23,584 bases of DNA from Gordoniibacillus chartarius (lineage in GTDB: Bacteria; Bacillota; Bacilli; Paenibacillales; NBRC-103111): assembly GCF_042432825.1 (NCBI RefSeq), contig NZ_JBHLWN010000058.1, positions 1 through 23,584 on the forward strand, read 5' to 3'. The first letter of the stretch is position 1, and each line of letters opens with the position of its first letter. Below, piece by piece: positions 15,671-23,583 of this stretch. The translations under genes were made by a program, and so were the position numbers. Below the pieces are notes generated by a model. That model saw only the letters and a list, made by a program, of their open reading frames with translations, was not told the origin of the DNA and did no database searches.

Positions 15671-15693
15671 GATAGGGAGCACTGCTCCCTATC
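15671..15693. terminator. convergent hairpin between regulator and amidohydrolase genes
   Basis: GATAGGGAGCA and TGCTCCCTATC form a perfect 11-pair stem between two genes that end towards each other (stops at 15649 and 15737). There is no good U-tract on either side, so termination may be partial. A further CCCTAT at 15655-15660 could pair with ATAGGG instead. Confidence 0.5.
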
Positions 15694-15736
15694 ATTTGTA
15701 TCGCCCTTCAACCCTGTCTTGGGAAGGCAGCCTCCA

Positions 15737-16570
15737 TTACAAACCATAAAACTTGATTGCCGTACCGCCCAGTATGGACTCTCTATCCTCCTTGCTATAC
15801 TCCGCTATCGCGCGGTTCGTTTCGCTCCACACCTTTTTATAATCCCCGGCAAGATTGGCCACAGGCCAGTCACTGCCGAACATCAGCCTGTCGGAACCGA
15901 ATACGCCCCATGCATGATCGATGTAAGGCTTGATGTCGTCGGCTGTCCAACGAACCCATTCCGCGGCCGTATTCAGTCCGGATACTTTCGCATACACATT
16001 CGGATACTGGGCCGCAATCGACATCGCGTCCGCCCAAGCTTGAAACAGGCCTTCCCGAATCGGGGGCTTAGCGAGATGGTCGATAACCAGCCTTAGATTG
16101 GGAATGGCTTCCGCCAAGGCGGGAACATGCTTGAGATGCTCGGGAAAGACCGCTACCAAATCATACGGAACTCCGGCTGCGGCTAATACCTTTAACCCTT
16201 CCATGACGTCAGGCCGAACCACCCAATCCGGATCGGGCTCTTCGTGGTTGAGATGACGTACACCTTTGAAGTAGGGATTCTTGAGATACGTTTCAAGCTT
16301 TCTCGACGCCTCGTCCGGCCGATCAAGAGGAACCCATCCGACGACGCCGGCCACCCAGGGATACTGTTCCGCCACCTCAAGCATATAGTCTGTATCAGCG
16401 TAAGCATTCATTGCCTGGACGATTACGGTCTTGTCAATGCCGCATTCCTTCAATAGCGGCTCCAGTTCAGGCGCTTCAATCGTACGGTAAATCGTCGGGG
16501 TATCCGGAGTGGGCCAATGATAAGGGATGCGTTCAAAATTCCAAAAATGCTGATGCGCGTCAACGATCAT
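15737..16570 (-). CDS. COG3618 amidohydrolase (lactonase-like TIM-barrel hydrolase)
   Basis: This protein of 277 residues belongs to the amidohydrolase group containing L-fuconolactonase, L-rhamnono-lactonase and 2-pyrone-4,6-dicarboxylate hydrolase. The first strand carries HQH (6-8), followed by KGVRHLNHE (102-110), VIDHLAKPP (162-170) and FGSDWPV (231-237); these hold the histidine and aspartate residues used for catalysis or metal binding. GGGGAGG seven bases before the ATG (16568-16570) supports the start. It is the last gene after the GntR regulator and the binding-protein-like gene, so it probably opens a lactone or similar ester in that pathway. It is not in the sugar operon, from which it is separated by the LacI gene. 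The precise substrate is unknown. Confidence 0.9.
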   Translation of the reverse strand: MIVDAHQHFWNFERIPYHWPTPDTPTIYRTIEAPELEPLLKECGIDKTVIVQAMNAYADTDYMLEVAEQYPWVAGVVGWVPLDRPDEASRKLETYLKNPYFKGVRHLNHEEPDPDWVVRPDVMEGLKVLAAAGVPYDLVAVFPEHLKHVPALAEAIPNLRLVIDHLAKPPIREGLFQAWADAMSIAAQYPNVYAKVSGLNTAAEWVRWTADDIKPYIDHAWGVFGSDRLMFGSDWPVANLAGDYKKVWSETNRAIAEYSKEDRESILGGTAIKFYGL

Positions 16571-16648
16571 ACATGTTCCTCCCCATTTCCCATATATTCA
16601 ACTGACATAATCACCACAGCATTCGAAAATGACGAAATGGCAGCGCTC

Positions 16649-17806
16649 TCAATTTGTCGATTTATATCGGTGTATCATTTGGTTAAGCCGATGAACGATC
16701 GACCCGAAGCTTTCGTTTCCTTCTATTAGAAATTGACGGATGTCTGTTCCTGCGCGTTCTTGGAATTCAATATAGCCTTTAAACCGCGGACGCATCGAAC
16801 CAAGGGTAAGCGTTTCAAGCGTATCTAGGAAAAATCCGTTCGATACCCGGTTGACTTCTTCATCTTTCCATGCTTTCAAATGCCCGGGCTGACCCCCGTT
16901 TTGAAAGAAGGACGTTTTCTGGTAATCCCCATTTACTGTCATAGTTAGGAAGTTAACGGCATGATCAGTATGCTTGCAGCGTGATGATATGGCTAGGCCC
17001 ACACCGCCGATCATACTTCCGTTCGGGCTGCCATTTGCGGAAGGGATATTGGCGCAGCGGACCTGGAAGGGCCGAAATCCGGCTCTTGCATAATTGGAGT
17101 ACCCGTAAATTAACGGAACATAGGCAATTTCATTCGTCGTACACAGCAATTCGTACATACCGATCGGATCGACAAAAGCCGATTGCTTGTGCGAAACGGC
17201 AAGCAGATTCTTCAGTATGCGGAGCGCTTCCTCTCCAACAGCATAAGGAACATCCAAATCGCGGCTCCAGAATGCTTCGCCGCCGATTTGTGCACATAAC
17301 GTGAAATAACTGGAATACGCGTGCACAGGTACTAGTGGAAGTCCTATTTTCGTACCTTCGGGAAGCTCTTTGGCTAACGCCAACACATCGTCCCAACTTC
17401 GCGGCAGCTCCAATCCCGCTTGTTGCAGTAAATCTTGACGATAGGCGGCGATTTGGGCAGCGGCATCCGCCGCAAGCGCCCATTGCCGGCCTTCCCAAGT
17501 ATAGCTGTCATAGCTCGATCCGACACTTTGCAGCCTCTGATCGGTTAGAAAGGACGAAGCTATGAAGTCATCTAACGGCAGCAGAAGGTTTTCGGCAACA
17601 GCCGCACCGATATGGGGATGATCGATCATGATCAAATCATATCGGTCGGCGAGAAGCTCCAACGGATACCGTTCAAAGTCCTGTAACGAACGGGCATCCC
17701 ATTCCATCTTTACGTCCGGATGAAGCCGATTATAGTCGGAAGCCGCGGCAACCAGCGGAGCTACTCCCCGTTCATGCTGCCAAGTCATCCCTCGAATAGT
17801 TATCAT
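16649..17806 (-). CDS. family-1 solute-binding-protein-like protein without signal peptide
   Basis: This protein has 385 residues. ATG 17804-17806 follows GGAGGAG by seven bases, so the N-terminus MITIRGMTWQHERGVAPL is real. It starts straight on the first beta strand of the binding-protein fold, with no signal peptide, lipobox or membrane helix. Landmarks of the family are DLIMIDHPHIGAAV, LPLDDFI, ADAAAQIAAYRQDLL followed by LELPRSWDDVLALAK, and the GGVGLAISSRCKHTDHAVNFL segment. No permease genes accompany it. It may therefore work in the cytoplasm as a ligand sink, carrier or sensor for the pathway, lying between the GntR regulator and the amidohydrolase. Similar leaderless proteins annotated as extracellular binding proteins exist, but I know of no settled function. 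A lost signal peptide is the alternative; the good ribosome site argues against that. Confidence 0.85.
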   Translation of the reverse strand: MITIRGMTWQHERGVAPLVAAASDYNRLHPDVKMEWDARSLQDFERYPLELLADRYDLIMIDHPHIGAAVAENLLLPLDDFIASSFLTDQRLQSVGSSYDSYTWEGRQWALAADAAAQIAAYRQDLLQQAGLELPRSWDDVLALAKELPEGTKIGLPLVPVHAYSSYFTLCAQIGGEAFWSRDLDVPYAVGEEALRILKNLLAVSHKQSAFVDPIGMYELLCTTNEIAYVPLIYGYSNYARAGFRPFQVRCANIPSANGSPNGSMIGGVGLAISSRCKHTDHAVNFLTMTVNGDYQKTSFFQNGGQPGHLKAWKDEEVNRVSNGFFLDTLETLTLGSMRPRFKGYIEFQERAGTDIRQFLIEGNESFGSIVHRLNQMIHRYKSTN

Positions 17807-17836
17807 CCTGCTGCTCCTCCATTCTTCCTCTCAGCC

Positions 17837-18553
17837 CTAGTCTAGTTCTTCATCGCCCTCAGCAACATGACTTGCATAAAATTGTTTGGAGGTCGTCAAA
17901 TGGGTTTCCATAATTTCCCGAATCCGCTTCCGGTCTCCGGTCTGCAAAGCATGAAGCAAGGCTCTCCTCGATTCCGCACTTTTGCTCATGGAACCCGGCA
18001 CCTGCAAAATTTTATGGCTGGTTTGCTTTCTTAAATGAACCATCGTTTGCATCAGCTTTGCCAAGATCCGGTTCCCGCACATTTCCCCTACGGCAATGTC
18101 GCATTGGTCAATCAGTTGGTGGAACTTCTCGGGATCTCGGGTCTCGGACAGCCTTTCGACCATCCGGGTCAACTCTGTCAGAGCCTGTTCCGTTGCATGC
18201 TCCGCAGCCTGAAGATAAACCTCCGTTTCAATCAGCTTTCGGGTTGCATACACTTCGTCGATATTGTTCAATTCACTGTGAAACATCCAAGTAATCGTTT
18301 CAACCGGAATAGGGGTCTCTTGATGGTTGACAAAGCTGCCTTCTCCAGCCTTAATCGTGATGAGTCCGACCAAAGACAGCGCACGCAGCGCCTCGCGGAC
18401 CCGTCCGCGGGTTACTCCCAGGCTTTCGGCCAAATCCCTCTCATTCGGCAGCTGTGTGCCGGGAGCGAGCTTCTGATTGATCACAAGCCCGGCGATCTGC
18501 TCCATAACTTGTTCCGTAACGGTTATTCTTTTCACGGGCTCTAAATGTACCAT
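17837..18553 (-). CDS. GntR-family regulator, FadR/FCD type
   Basis: This protein of 238 residues has an N-terminal winged helix-turn-helix, with LPNERDLAESLGVTRGRVRE (about 35-54) holding the recognition helix. A helical FCD ligand-binding domain runs from about residue 85, with metal-site-type residues such as E102, D144 and H216. The ATG at 18551-18553 has GGAGGG seven bases upstream; an ATG five codons earlier overlaps that ribosome site and is rejected. It leads the unit followed by the binding-protein-like gene (30 bases on) and the amidohydrolase. A 13-bp site of the FCD operator type lies in its own leader, and another lies before the CoA-transferase operon, so it probably represses both. 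FadR-type proteins usually bind organic acids or acyl-CoA, which fits the neighbours. Confidence 0.93.
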   Translation of the reverse strand: MVHLEPVKRITVTEQVMEQIAGLVINQKLAPGTQLPNERDLAESLGVTRGRVREALRALSLVGLITIKAGEGSFVNHQETPIPVETITWMFHSELNNIDEVYATRKLIETEVYLQAAEHATEQALTELTRMVERLSETRDPEKFHQLIDQCDIAVGEMCGNRILAKLMQTMVHLRKQTSHKILQVPGSMSKSAESRRALLHALQTGDRKRIREIMETHLTTSKQFYASHVAEGDEELD

Positions 18554-18608
18554 TCCATAACCCTCCATTAATCAGACAATCTGCTCATTCGTCAGCCTAA
18601 ATGGTTTG

Positions 18609-18621
18609 GTGGTATCACCAC
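18609..18621. promoter_or_regulatory. predicted GntR/FCD operator, regulator side
   Basis: GTGGTATCACCAC is a perfect palindrome (5+3+5) and fits TGGT-N3-ACCA, the form bound by several FCD regulators. It lies nine bases after the predicted -10 box of the regulator promoter. Confidence 0.78.
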
Positions 18622-18630
18622 AGTGTGCTT

Positions 18631-18659
18631 AGTTTATCACCTTGCGGATCTAGAGTAAA
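18631..18659 (-). promoter_or_regulatory. possible promoter of the GntR unit
   Basis: On the minus strand TTTACT (18654-18659) and TAAACT (18631-18636) are spaced 17 bases apart. Each matches four of six consensus bases. The operator overlaps the expected start of transcription. Confidence 0.5.
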
Positions 18660-18698
18660 CCAAGCACTACCGGACCCGTTACTTCGGAAACGGCACCG

Positions 18699-19154
18699 TT
18701 ACTCCTGCAACGTTTTCTTCTTGACCATCAGCAAATGTTCGCATACCAATACGGTTGCGCCATGCTGGTTGATCACCTCTACCTGCTCTACAACAATCCC
18801 GAGCTCCGGCTTCTTCGGATATTCTCTCTTTTCTTTGATGGTAATCCGTACATGGATCGTATCCCCGATATAGACCGGTTTGATAAAGCGCAATCGGTCA
18901 TATCCGTAGGAGAACGCTTCCGGATTGATTTCTCCGGCGCTCATCCCGACACCGACACTGAAAATCAAAGTTCCATGGGCGATACGCTGTTTGAATTCCT
19001 GAGTTTTGCACCATTCTGCGTCCATGTGGTGAGGATAAAAGTCGCCGGTTTGCCCCGCATGGATCACAATATCGGTTTCCGTAATCGTGCGTCCGACCGT
19101 TTCCCGGAAGGAACCCACTTCATAATCTTCGTGAAAAATGGAACGCATGCTCAT
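18699..19154 (-). CDS. MaoC-like hot-dog-fold hydratase
   Basis: This 151-residue single hot-dog domain has the enoyl-CoA hydratase 2 signature in adapted form: QTGDFYPHHMDAEW holds the catalytic aspartate D38 and histidine H42 or H43, followed by AHGTLIFSVG (59-68). AAGGAGG lies six bases before the ATG at 19152-19154. It closes the operon with two CoA-transferases and begins 22 bases after the second. It probably adds water to, or removes it from, a short acyl-CoA formed by the transferases. The usual asparagine before proline in the motif (GDxNP) is tyrosine here, so the substrate may be unusual. No terminator is obvious downstream; the next gene has its own promoter. Confidence 0.88.
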   Translation of the reverse strand: MSMRSIFHEDYEVGSFRETVGRTITETDIVIHAGQTGDFYPHHMDAEWCKTQEFKQRIAHGTLIFSVGVGMSAGEINPEAFSYGYDRLRFIKPVYIGDTIHVRITIKEKREYPKKPELGIVVEQVEVINQHGATVLVCEHLLMVKKKTLQE

Positions 19155-19176
19155 ATCATCCTCCTTAAGTGATACT

Positions 19177-20337
19177 TTAAAGCCGGTATTCTTTCCGTAT
19201 GTTCAGATTATCCTCGCCTATTCGGGGGGAACCTTTGCCCGAAGTAAGCAGCTGCCCGTCAATGCGAAGAGGACAGCGCGTCGTGAACATCGCATAGCCG
19301 TTGCTGCGCCGGACCTCCTGAATCATGTCTAGCTCTTGAAAACCTTCATGCTTCATAAGCTGGCTCCAATTCAGAACCTCGGAGCAGCTATATCCCGCCG
19401 GCTCAAGGCGGTCCAGCCATTCTCTAGTGCTGTGCAGCAGCAGATGCTCGGACAACATCCTCTTGATTTCATCCCGTTGGTTCAGCCAACCATGGGGATC
19501 GGCGTATTCCAGCAAAGACTCGCATCCCAGCAGCTTTCCGAGTTCAATGACTGATCCGTGCGCTAACGCAAGGAATCCGTCCTTTGTCTGGTAGATGCCA
19601 TAGGGTGCCGCCATATAGGGGTGAGCATTGTGGATTCCGCTGCGGATCGGCAGCCTGCCGCCGTCGTTCAGGAACGTGGTGAACTCCGCAAATTGAACAT
19701 CCAATATCGATTCCAGCAAGCTAACCTGAACCAAGCAGCCTTCCCCCGTAATCCCTCTTCGGACTAGGCCGGACAATATGCCCTGAACAAGGTGGGCGCC
19801 TGCCGACATATCTGCGATCGCCAAGCCGCATGGCGTCGGCGGTTGTCCGCCATTGCCGTTCAACCAGGTCATACCGGAGAGCGACTGAACAAGCAGATCC
19901 TGACCGGGCTTTCCAACCCATGGCCCTTCATTGCCGTAACCGGTGATTTCGCCATAAACGAGCCTTGGATTGATCTTCTTCAGCGTTTCATAATCCAAAC
20001 CGAGCTTTTCCATGACTCCCGGACGAAAATTTTGAATGAGCACATCCGCCTTCCCGATCAGCTTTGCCACGAGCTGAACATCGTTCGGCTTCTTCAAATC
20101 GGCGGCAAAGCTTTCTTTGTTACGGTTGATCGAATGAAAGAGCGTGCTGTCGCCGTCAAGCTCCAGATTCGATATATATAGCGTCCTGCATATATCCCCG
20201 GTACCCGGCCTCTCGATTTTCATCACGCGAGCTCCCAAATCAGCCAGTCGCAGGGCCGCCGACGGGCCGGAAAGAAATTGGCTGAAATCAAGCACCAATA
20301 TTCCCTCTAGAGGCTTCTGAAATGAAGCTCCGTCCAT
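19177..20337 (-). CDS. CaiB/BaiF-family CoA-transferase (second of a tandem pair)
   Basis: This family III CoA-transferase of 386 residues moves CoA between carboxylic acids through an enzyme-bound anhydride. The nucleophilic aspartate is D176 in LAIADMSAG. The N-terminal PLEGILVLDFSQFLSGPSA, then GARVMKIERPGTGD, NRNKES (71-76) and QNFRPGVMEKLGLDY are family hallmarks. It lies 25 bases after its paralogue and resembles it over the full length, so the pair arose by tandem duplication. The ATG at 20335-20337 has only a weak ribosome site, suggesting coupling to the first gene. The two may form a heteromer, as BbsEF and SmtAB do, or act on different acids. The residues facing the acyl group (MSAGAH here, LMTGAQ in the partner) differ. 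Confidence 0.94.
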   Translation of the reverse strand: MDGASFQKPLEGILVLDFSQFLSGPSAALRLADLGARVMKIERPGTGDICRTLYISNLELDGDSTLFHSINRNKESFAADLKKPNDVQLVAKLIGKADVLIQNFRPGVMEKLGLDYETLKKINPRLVYGEITGYGNEGPWVGKPGQDLLVQSLSGMTWLNGNGGQPPTPCGLAIADMSAGAHLVQGILSGLVRRGITGEGCLVQVSLLESILDVQFAEFTTFLNDGGRLPIRSGIHNAHPYMAAPYGIYQTKDGFLALAHGSVIELGKLLGCESLLEYADPHGWLNQRDEIKRMLSEHLLLHSTREWLDRLEPAGYSCSEVLNWSQLMKHEGFQELDMIQEVRRSNGYAMFTTRCPLRIDGQLLTSGKGSPRIGEDNLNIRKEYRL

Positions 20338-20362
20338 GTTGTCACCGCTCTCGCAAACAAAT

Positions 20363-21520
20363 TTACGATTTCAGATTGAAATCCGACTCAATCTTCTCAT
20401 TGTTCTCACCGATTGCCGGCGCCCATTGAGCGGATTTGATGCGTTCGCCGTTAATCCGAATCGGACAACGCGTCGTTCTGAGCGGCCTCTGACCGGGACG
20501 GCCTACCTCCAGAATCATGTCCAGCACCTTGAACCCTTCATGATGCAGCAATTTATCCCATGTAAACACGTCAGAACACCAGTAATCCGCAGGCTCAAGC
20601 ACGCTCAGCCATTCACCCGTCGTTCTCTGCTTCAAATGCTCTGCAAGAAGCCCCTTAATCTCATCCCTGCGGGTAAACCACTCCAACGGATCGGTAAACG
20701 CCGCTACCTCCGGACAATCAAGCAATTGCCCGAGCCGGCCGACAGGACCCATAGCGAGTGCAATGTAGCCGTCTTTCGTCTCGTATATGCCGTAAGGCGC
20801 ACCCAAATAAGCATGTGCATTGTTAATGGAGCTGCGGTCAGGCAATTGCCCGCCATCGTTCAAATAAGTGGTCAGCACCTCAAATTGGAAGTCAAGCATG
20901 GCTTCAAGCAAGCTTACCTCCACATACCCGCCTTCGCCTGTACGTCCGCGGCGAACTAAGCAAGCCAATATTCCCTGCGCCAATTGCGCCCCCGTCATTA
21001 GATCGGCTACTGCTAAAGCAAAAGGCATCGGCGGCTGGTCGCGATTTCCATTCAAATATGCGAGGCCCGACAAGGACTGAATGAGAAGGTCCTGTCCCGG
21101 CTTGTTTTTCCAAGGACCTTCTTTTCCGTAGCCGGTAACCGTACCGTAGACGATGCCCGGATTGATTTGCTTAACCTCCTCATAGCCAAGACCGATTTTC
21201 TCCATCGTTCCGGGACGAAAGTTTTCGACCAAAACATCCGCCTGACGGATCAGCTTTCTGAGCTTCTCGAGATCCTGCGGATTTTTCATGTCGGCCGCAT
21301 AGCTTTCTTTGTTACGGTTGATCGTTTGAAACAGAACGCTGCCTTCGCTAGTTTCGAGATTGTTTAATACAAGCTGGCGGCAGCCGTCCCCGACCCCCGG
21401 CCGTTCGATTTTGATCACCCTCGCGCCCAAGTCCGCCAGCCGGAGTGTCGCGGAAGGTCCGGACAAATACTGGCAAAACTCCAGCACAACTAATCCTTCC
21501 AATGGTCTCAACCTAACCAC
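20363..21520 (-). CDS. CaiB/BaiF-family CoA-transferase (first of a tandem pair)
   Basis: This is the first gene of its operon, with 385 residues. It has the same family III transferase layout as the next gene: PLEGLVVLEFCQYLSGPSA, GARVIKIERPGVGD, NRNKES (69-74), ENFRPGTMEKIGLGY, and the catalytic aspartate D173 in LAVADLMTG. The frame starts at GTG 21518-21520, with AGGTGAG nearly touching it; a TTG at 21509-21511 with GAGGTGG five bases upstream is an equally good start and would remove three residues. Promoter and GntR operator lie 55-105 bases upstream. The acid it activates is unknown; no acyl-CoA ligase, dehydrogenase or thiolase is nearby, so a second CoA source and further steps must lie elsewhere. 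Confidence 0.93.
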   Translation of the reverse strand: MVRLRPLEGLVVLEFCQYLSGPSATLRLADLGARVIKIERPGVGDGCRQLVLNNLETSEGSVLFQTINRNKESYAADMKNPQDLEKLRKLIRQADVLVENFRPGTMEKIGLGYEEVKQINPGIVYGTVTGYGKEGPWKNKPGQDLLIQSLSGLAYLNGNRDQPPMPFALAVADLMTGAQLAQGILACLVRRGRTGEGGYVEVSLLEAMLDFQFEVLTTYLNDGGQLPDRSSINNAHAYLGAPYGIYETKDGYIALAMGPVGRLGQLLDCPEVAAFTDPLEWFTRRDEIKGLLAEHLKQRTTGEWLSVLEPADYWCSDVFTWDKLLHHEGFKVLDMILEVGRPGQRPLRTTRCPIRINGERIKSAQWAPAIGENNEKIESDFNLKS

Positions 21521-21575
21521 CTCACCTGAATTCCTGTCCTCGGGAAGGCATGGAAGCCAACCTCAAGTTGTGTTC

Positions 21576-21588
21576 GTGGTAGTACCAC
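21576..21588. promoter_or_regulatory. predicted GntR/FCD operator, CoA-transferase side
   Basis: GTGGTAGTACCAC differs from the site at 18609-18621 only in the three central bases. It begins six bases after the -10 box, over the predicted transcription start, an ideal repressor position. Confidence 0.8.
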
Positions 21589-21594
21589 AAAACC

Positions 21595-21623
21595 ATCATA
21601 ACATCGGCTACCCCCGTATACAA
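21595..21623 (-). promoter_or_regulatory. sigma-A promoter of the CoA-transferase/hydratase operon
   Basis: On the minus strand TTGTAT (21618-21623) and TATGAT (21595-21600) are spaced 17 bases apart. The operator follows immediately. The leader to the first start codon is about 70 bases. Confidence 0.68.
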
Positions 21624-21677
21624 TACCTTTAAATCGAAAGATGAGCAATATTCCGTTTCGCTTGCCTACCCATTATC

Positions 21678-21726
21678 AAAAAAACACCTTGCAGCAATTG
21701 GCTATTTAAGCCGCATACCGCAAGGT
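21678..21726 (-). terminator. intrinsic terminator of the SLH-protein gene
   Basis: ACCTTGC (21686-21692) pairs with GCAAGGT (21720-21726), with an inner GGCT/AGCC stem, and seven T follow on the minus strand. It starts seven bases after the stop codon and isolates the surface-protein gene from the downstream CoA-transferase promoter. Confidence 0.8.
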
Positions 21727-21732
21727 ATTTGT

Positions 21733-23583
21733 TTACTTACTGCGTAATCTTGTCCAAGTTTCGCCGGTATCTATCTTCGTGTAGTCGTGGCTGTTTGTAG
21801 ACTCTACTATATCTTTAAAAGCCCAAAAATCCGGACTGACATCTGGGAACAGCCTGACATTATTAGATGTATTATTTATAAATTTTGGATCTGCCGCACG
21901 TCTCAGCATTTTATTTATGATCGTAACGGCTTCAGAACGTGCAATGAACTTATCCGGCATAAAAGTATGATCAGGATATCCATCTATCCATCCATACCCC
22001 GTCGCCCTTATGATTTCATTATACGCCCAATGAGTGCTGGGAACATCGGAGAATTGTTTTCCGTCCGCACCTAAATTTGCAAAGCGTTCTAGCATGGCAA
22101 CAAACTCAGCTCTTGTAATCGGACTGTTCGGTTTGAATGTTCCATCCGAATATCCGCTAATGATGCTCAGTTTAGTTAATGTTGTCACTGCATTGTAGTA
22201 CCATTGGCCCGGCTCAATGTCCTTAAGCTTCATATTACCTACAGCAGTTTTGTTGCGCAACAGATTGTACAACATCATTGCGGTTTCTGCGCGAGTTACA
22301 TTGTTGTTCGGCTTCCATTCCCCATCGGGATAACCTACCGTATATAATATATGGTCGTCAGTGTTCAAAACCTGCGAAACAACCTTAAAAGCTTCCGCCG
22401 CGATGCCAGTATTGTTGTTTACAGCGATGTTATTGGGTGGTTTGCTGTCGCTTCCTACAATACTGTTATTCGAGGTTATCGTAGTGCCGCTTGATGAAGT
22501 GCTATCATCTTGTTGTTCAATTACCTCATTTGCTAATCCGATTGCGTAAGTAGAAAATTTATTAACATTCAGAGTTATAAATGTGTTTGATACTGTAAAG
22601 TATTCCGGTTGTGTTGGATCTGACGATAACTGTTGCGGAACTCCTTCATGCACTCTGAATACGGCAAGCTTTTTTCCTGCAAGCGCATCGTTAAGCGGGA
22701 GAACGATTTGTATTGTTCTTGGAAGTTCATATAATGGTTCAGTTTGACCTATTTGTCGATCGAACTGGTCGTATAGCGATTTTTTCACTTTAAAATCGAT
22801 ATACGTTTTGATTTCCTGACCGTTTGCTATGGTTTTGATTTTATTTGCATCTTCGCTTACGTCACTTTCGATTTTGCCTGCGGCTGCAAAAATGATTTGA
22901 GCCCTTCCGCCATTATTATCTACTTCATGCTGATAATCGGTATTTTCATACACATTTGTGGAAAATAACCTATGCAGTCCTGAAACTGCAACAGGCGGAG
23001 TGCTTGGTGCCACTTCAACGATGCTTTCAATTCGACCAAGAATGATGTTCTCCAAGTGAGTAATCTTGCCGCCGATAATTATTGCAAGGACCGATTCGCT
23101 GAACAATCCATTATTCGCTATTACATTGTAGGCCCCATCAGCTAGTTCGGTAAAATGAAATGTTCCATCAGGACTCGTCTGCTGGCTGTTCATTACTTGG
23201 TTTCCAAGAGCTACGGAAACAATGATTGGTAAGTTTGAGCCTGTATAATCTTCAACCCTACCGCTGACGCCGCCCGTAGGAGTTAGAGGAACACCGCTTA
23301 CCGGCGACTTAATTACTAAATAATTACCAGTGTATTTGATGTTGTAATTTGGTTTATCTAATGTTGAGAGAATAGGATATACGCCAGCATCCTCGCCAGC
23401 AACTCTTGCCAACCCCCCGGTTAAAGCATCATTTCCTACAAGCCCCGAACTATCATAAGTAAGCGTTGGGTCCGCATTTCCCTGTATTTTTTCTGCAGCA
23501 TGAGCCGTTACAATGAGCACCTTTTTATCCTGAATTTCGAAAGCGCATAAGAATGCGGTGGCGATCATCCAGGAGCGGATCAA
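21733..23583 (-). CDS. SLH-domain cell-surface protein with MBG-like domain (5' end outside window)
   Basis: The frame is open to the right edge, so the N-terminus and signal peptide are missing; at least 616 residues are seen. Residues about 22-92 look like an MBG-type bacterial surface repeat (KVLIVTAHAAEKIQGNADPTLTY is cut short here to key parts: NADPTLTY, GLVGNDALTG, NYNIKYTGNYLVI). A carboxypeptidase-like or SdrD-type beta domain follows (GGVSGRVEDYTG...PDGTFHFTELADGAYNV, about 103-160), then a middle region and a Ser/Thr/Asn-rich linker near 370-400. SLH repeats follow: VGYPDGEWKPNNNVTRAE, SGYSDGTFKPNSPITRAE and DGYPDHTFMPDKFIARSE, with a partial fourth (FPDVSPDFWAFKDI). SLH domains anchor proteins to pyruvylated cell-wall polymer. 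The gene is visibly AT-richer than its neighbours. It has its own terminator and no evident link to the catabolic genes. Confidence 0.9.
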   Translation of the reverse strand: MIRSWMIATAFLCAFEIQDKKVLIVTAHAAEKIQGNADPTLTYDSSGLVGNDALTGGLARVAGEDAGVYPILSTLDKPNYNIKYTGNYLVIKSPVSGVPLTPTGGVSGRVEDYTGSNLPIIVSVALGNQVMNSQQTSPDGTFHFTELADGAYNVIANNGLFSESVLAIIIGGKITHLENIILGRIESIVEVAPSTPPVAVSGLHRLFSTNVYENTDYQHEVDNNGGRAQIIFAAAGKIESDVSEDANKIKTIANGQEIKTYIDFKVKKSLYDQFDRQIGQTEPLYELPRTIQIVLPLNDALAGKKLAVFRVHEGVPQQLSSDPTQPEYFTVSNTFITLNVNKFSTYAIGLANEVIEQQDDSTSSSGTTITSNNSIVGSDSKPPNNIAVNNNTGIAAEAFKVVSQVLNTDDHILYTVGYPDGEWKPNNNVTRAETAMMLYNLLRNKTAVGNMKLKDIEPGQWYYNAVTTLTKLSIISGYSDGTFKPNSPITRAEFVAMLERFANLGADGKQFSDVPSTHWAYNEIIRATGYGWIDGYPDHTFMPDKFIARSEAVTIINKMLRRAADPKFINNTSNNVRLFPDVSPDFWAFKDIVESTNSHDYTKIDTGETWTRLRSK

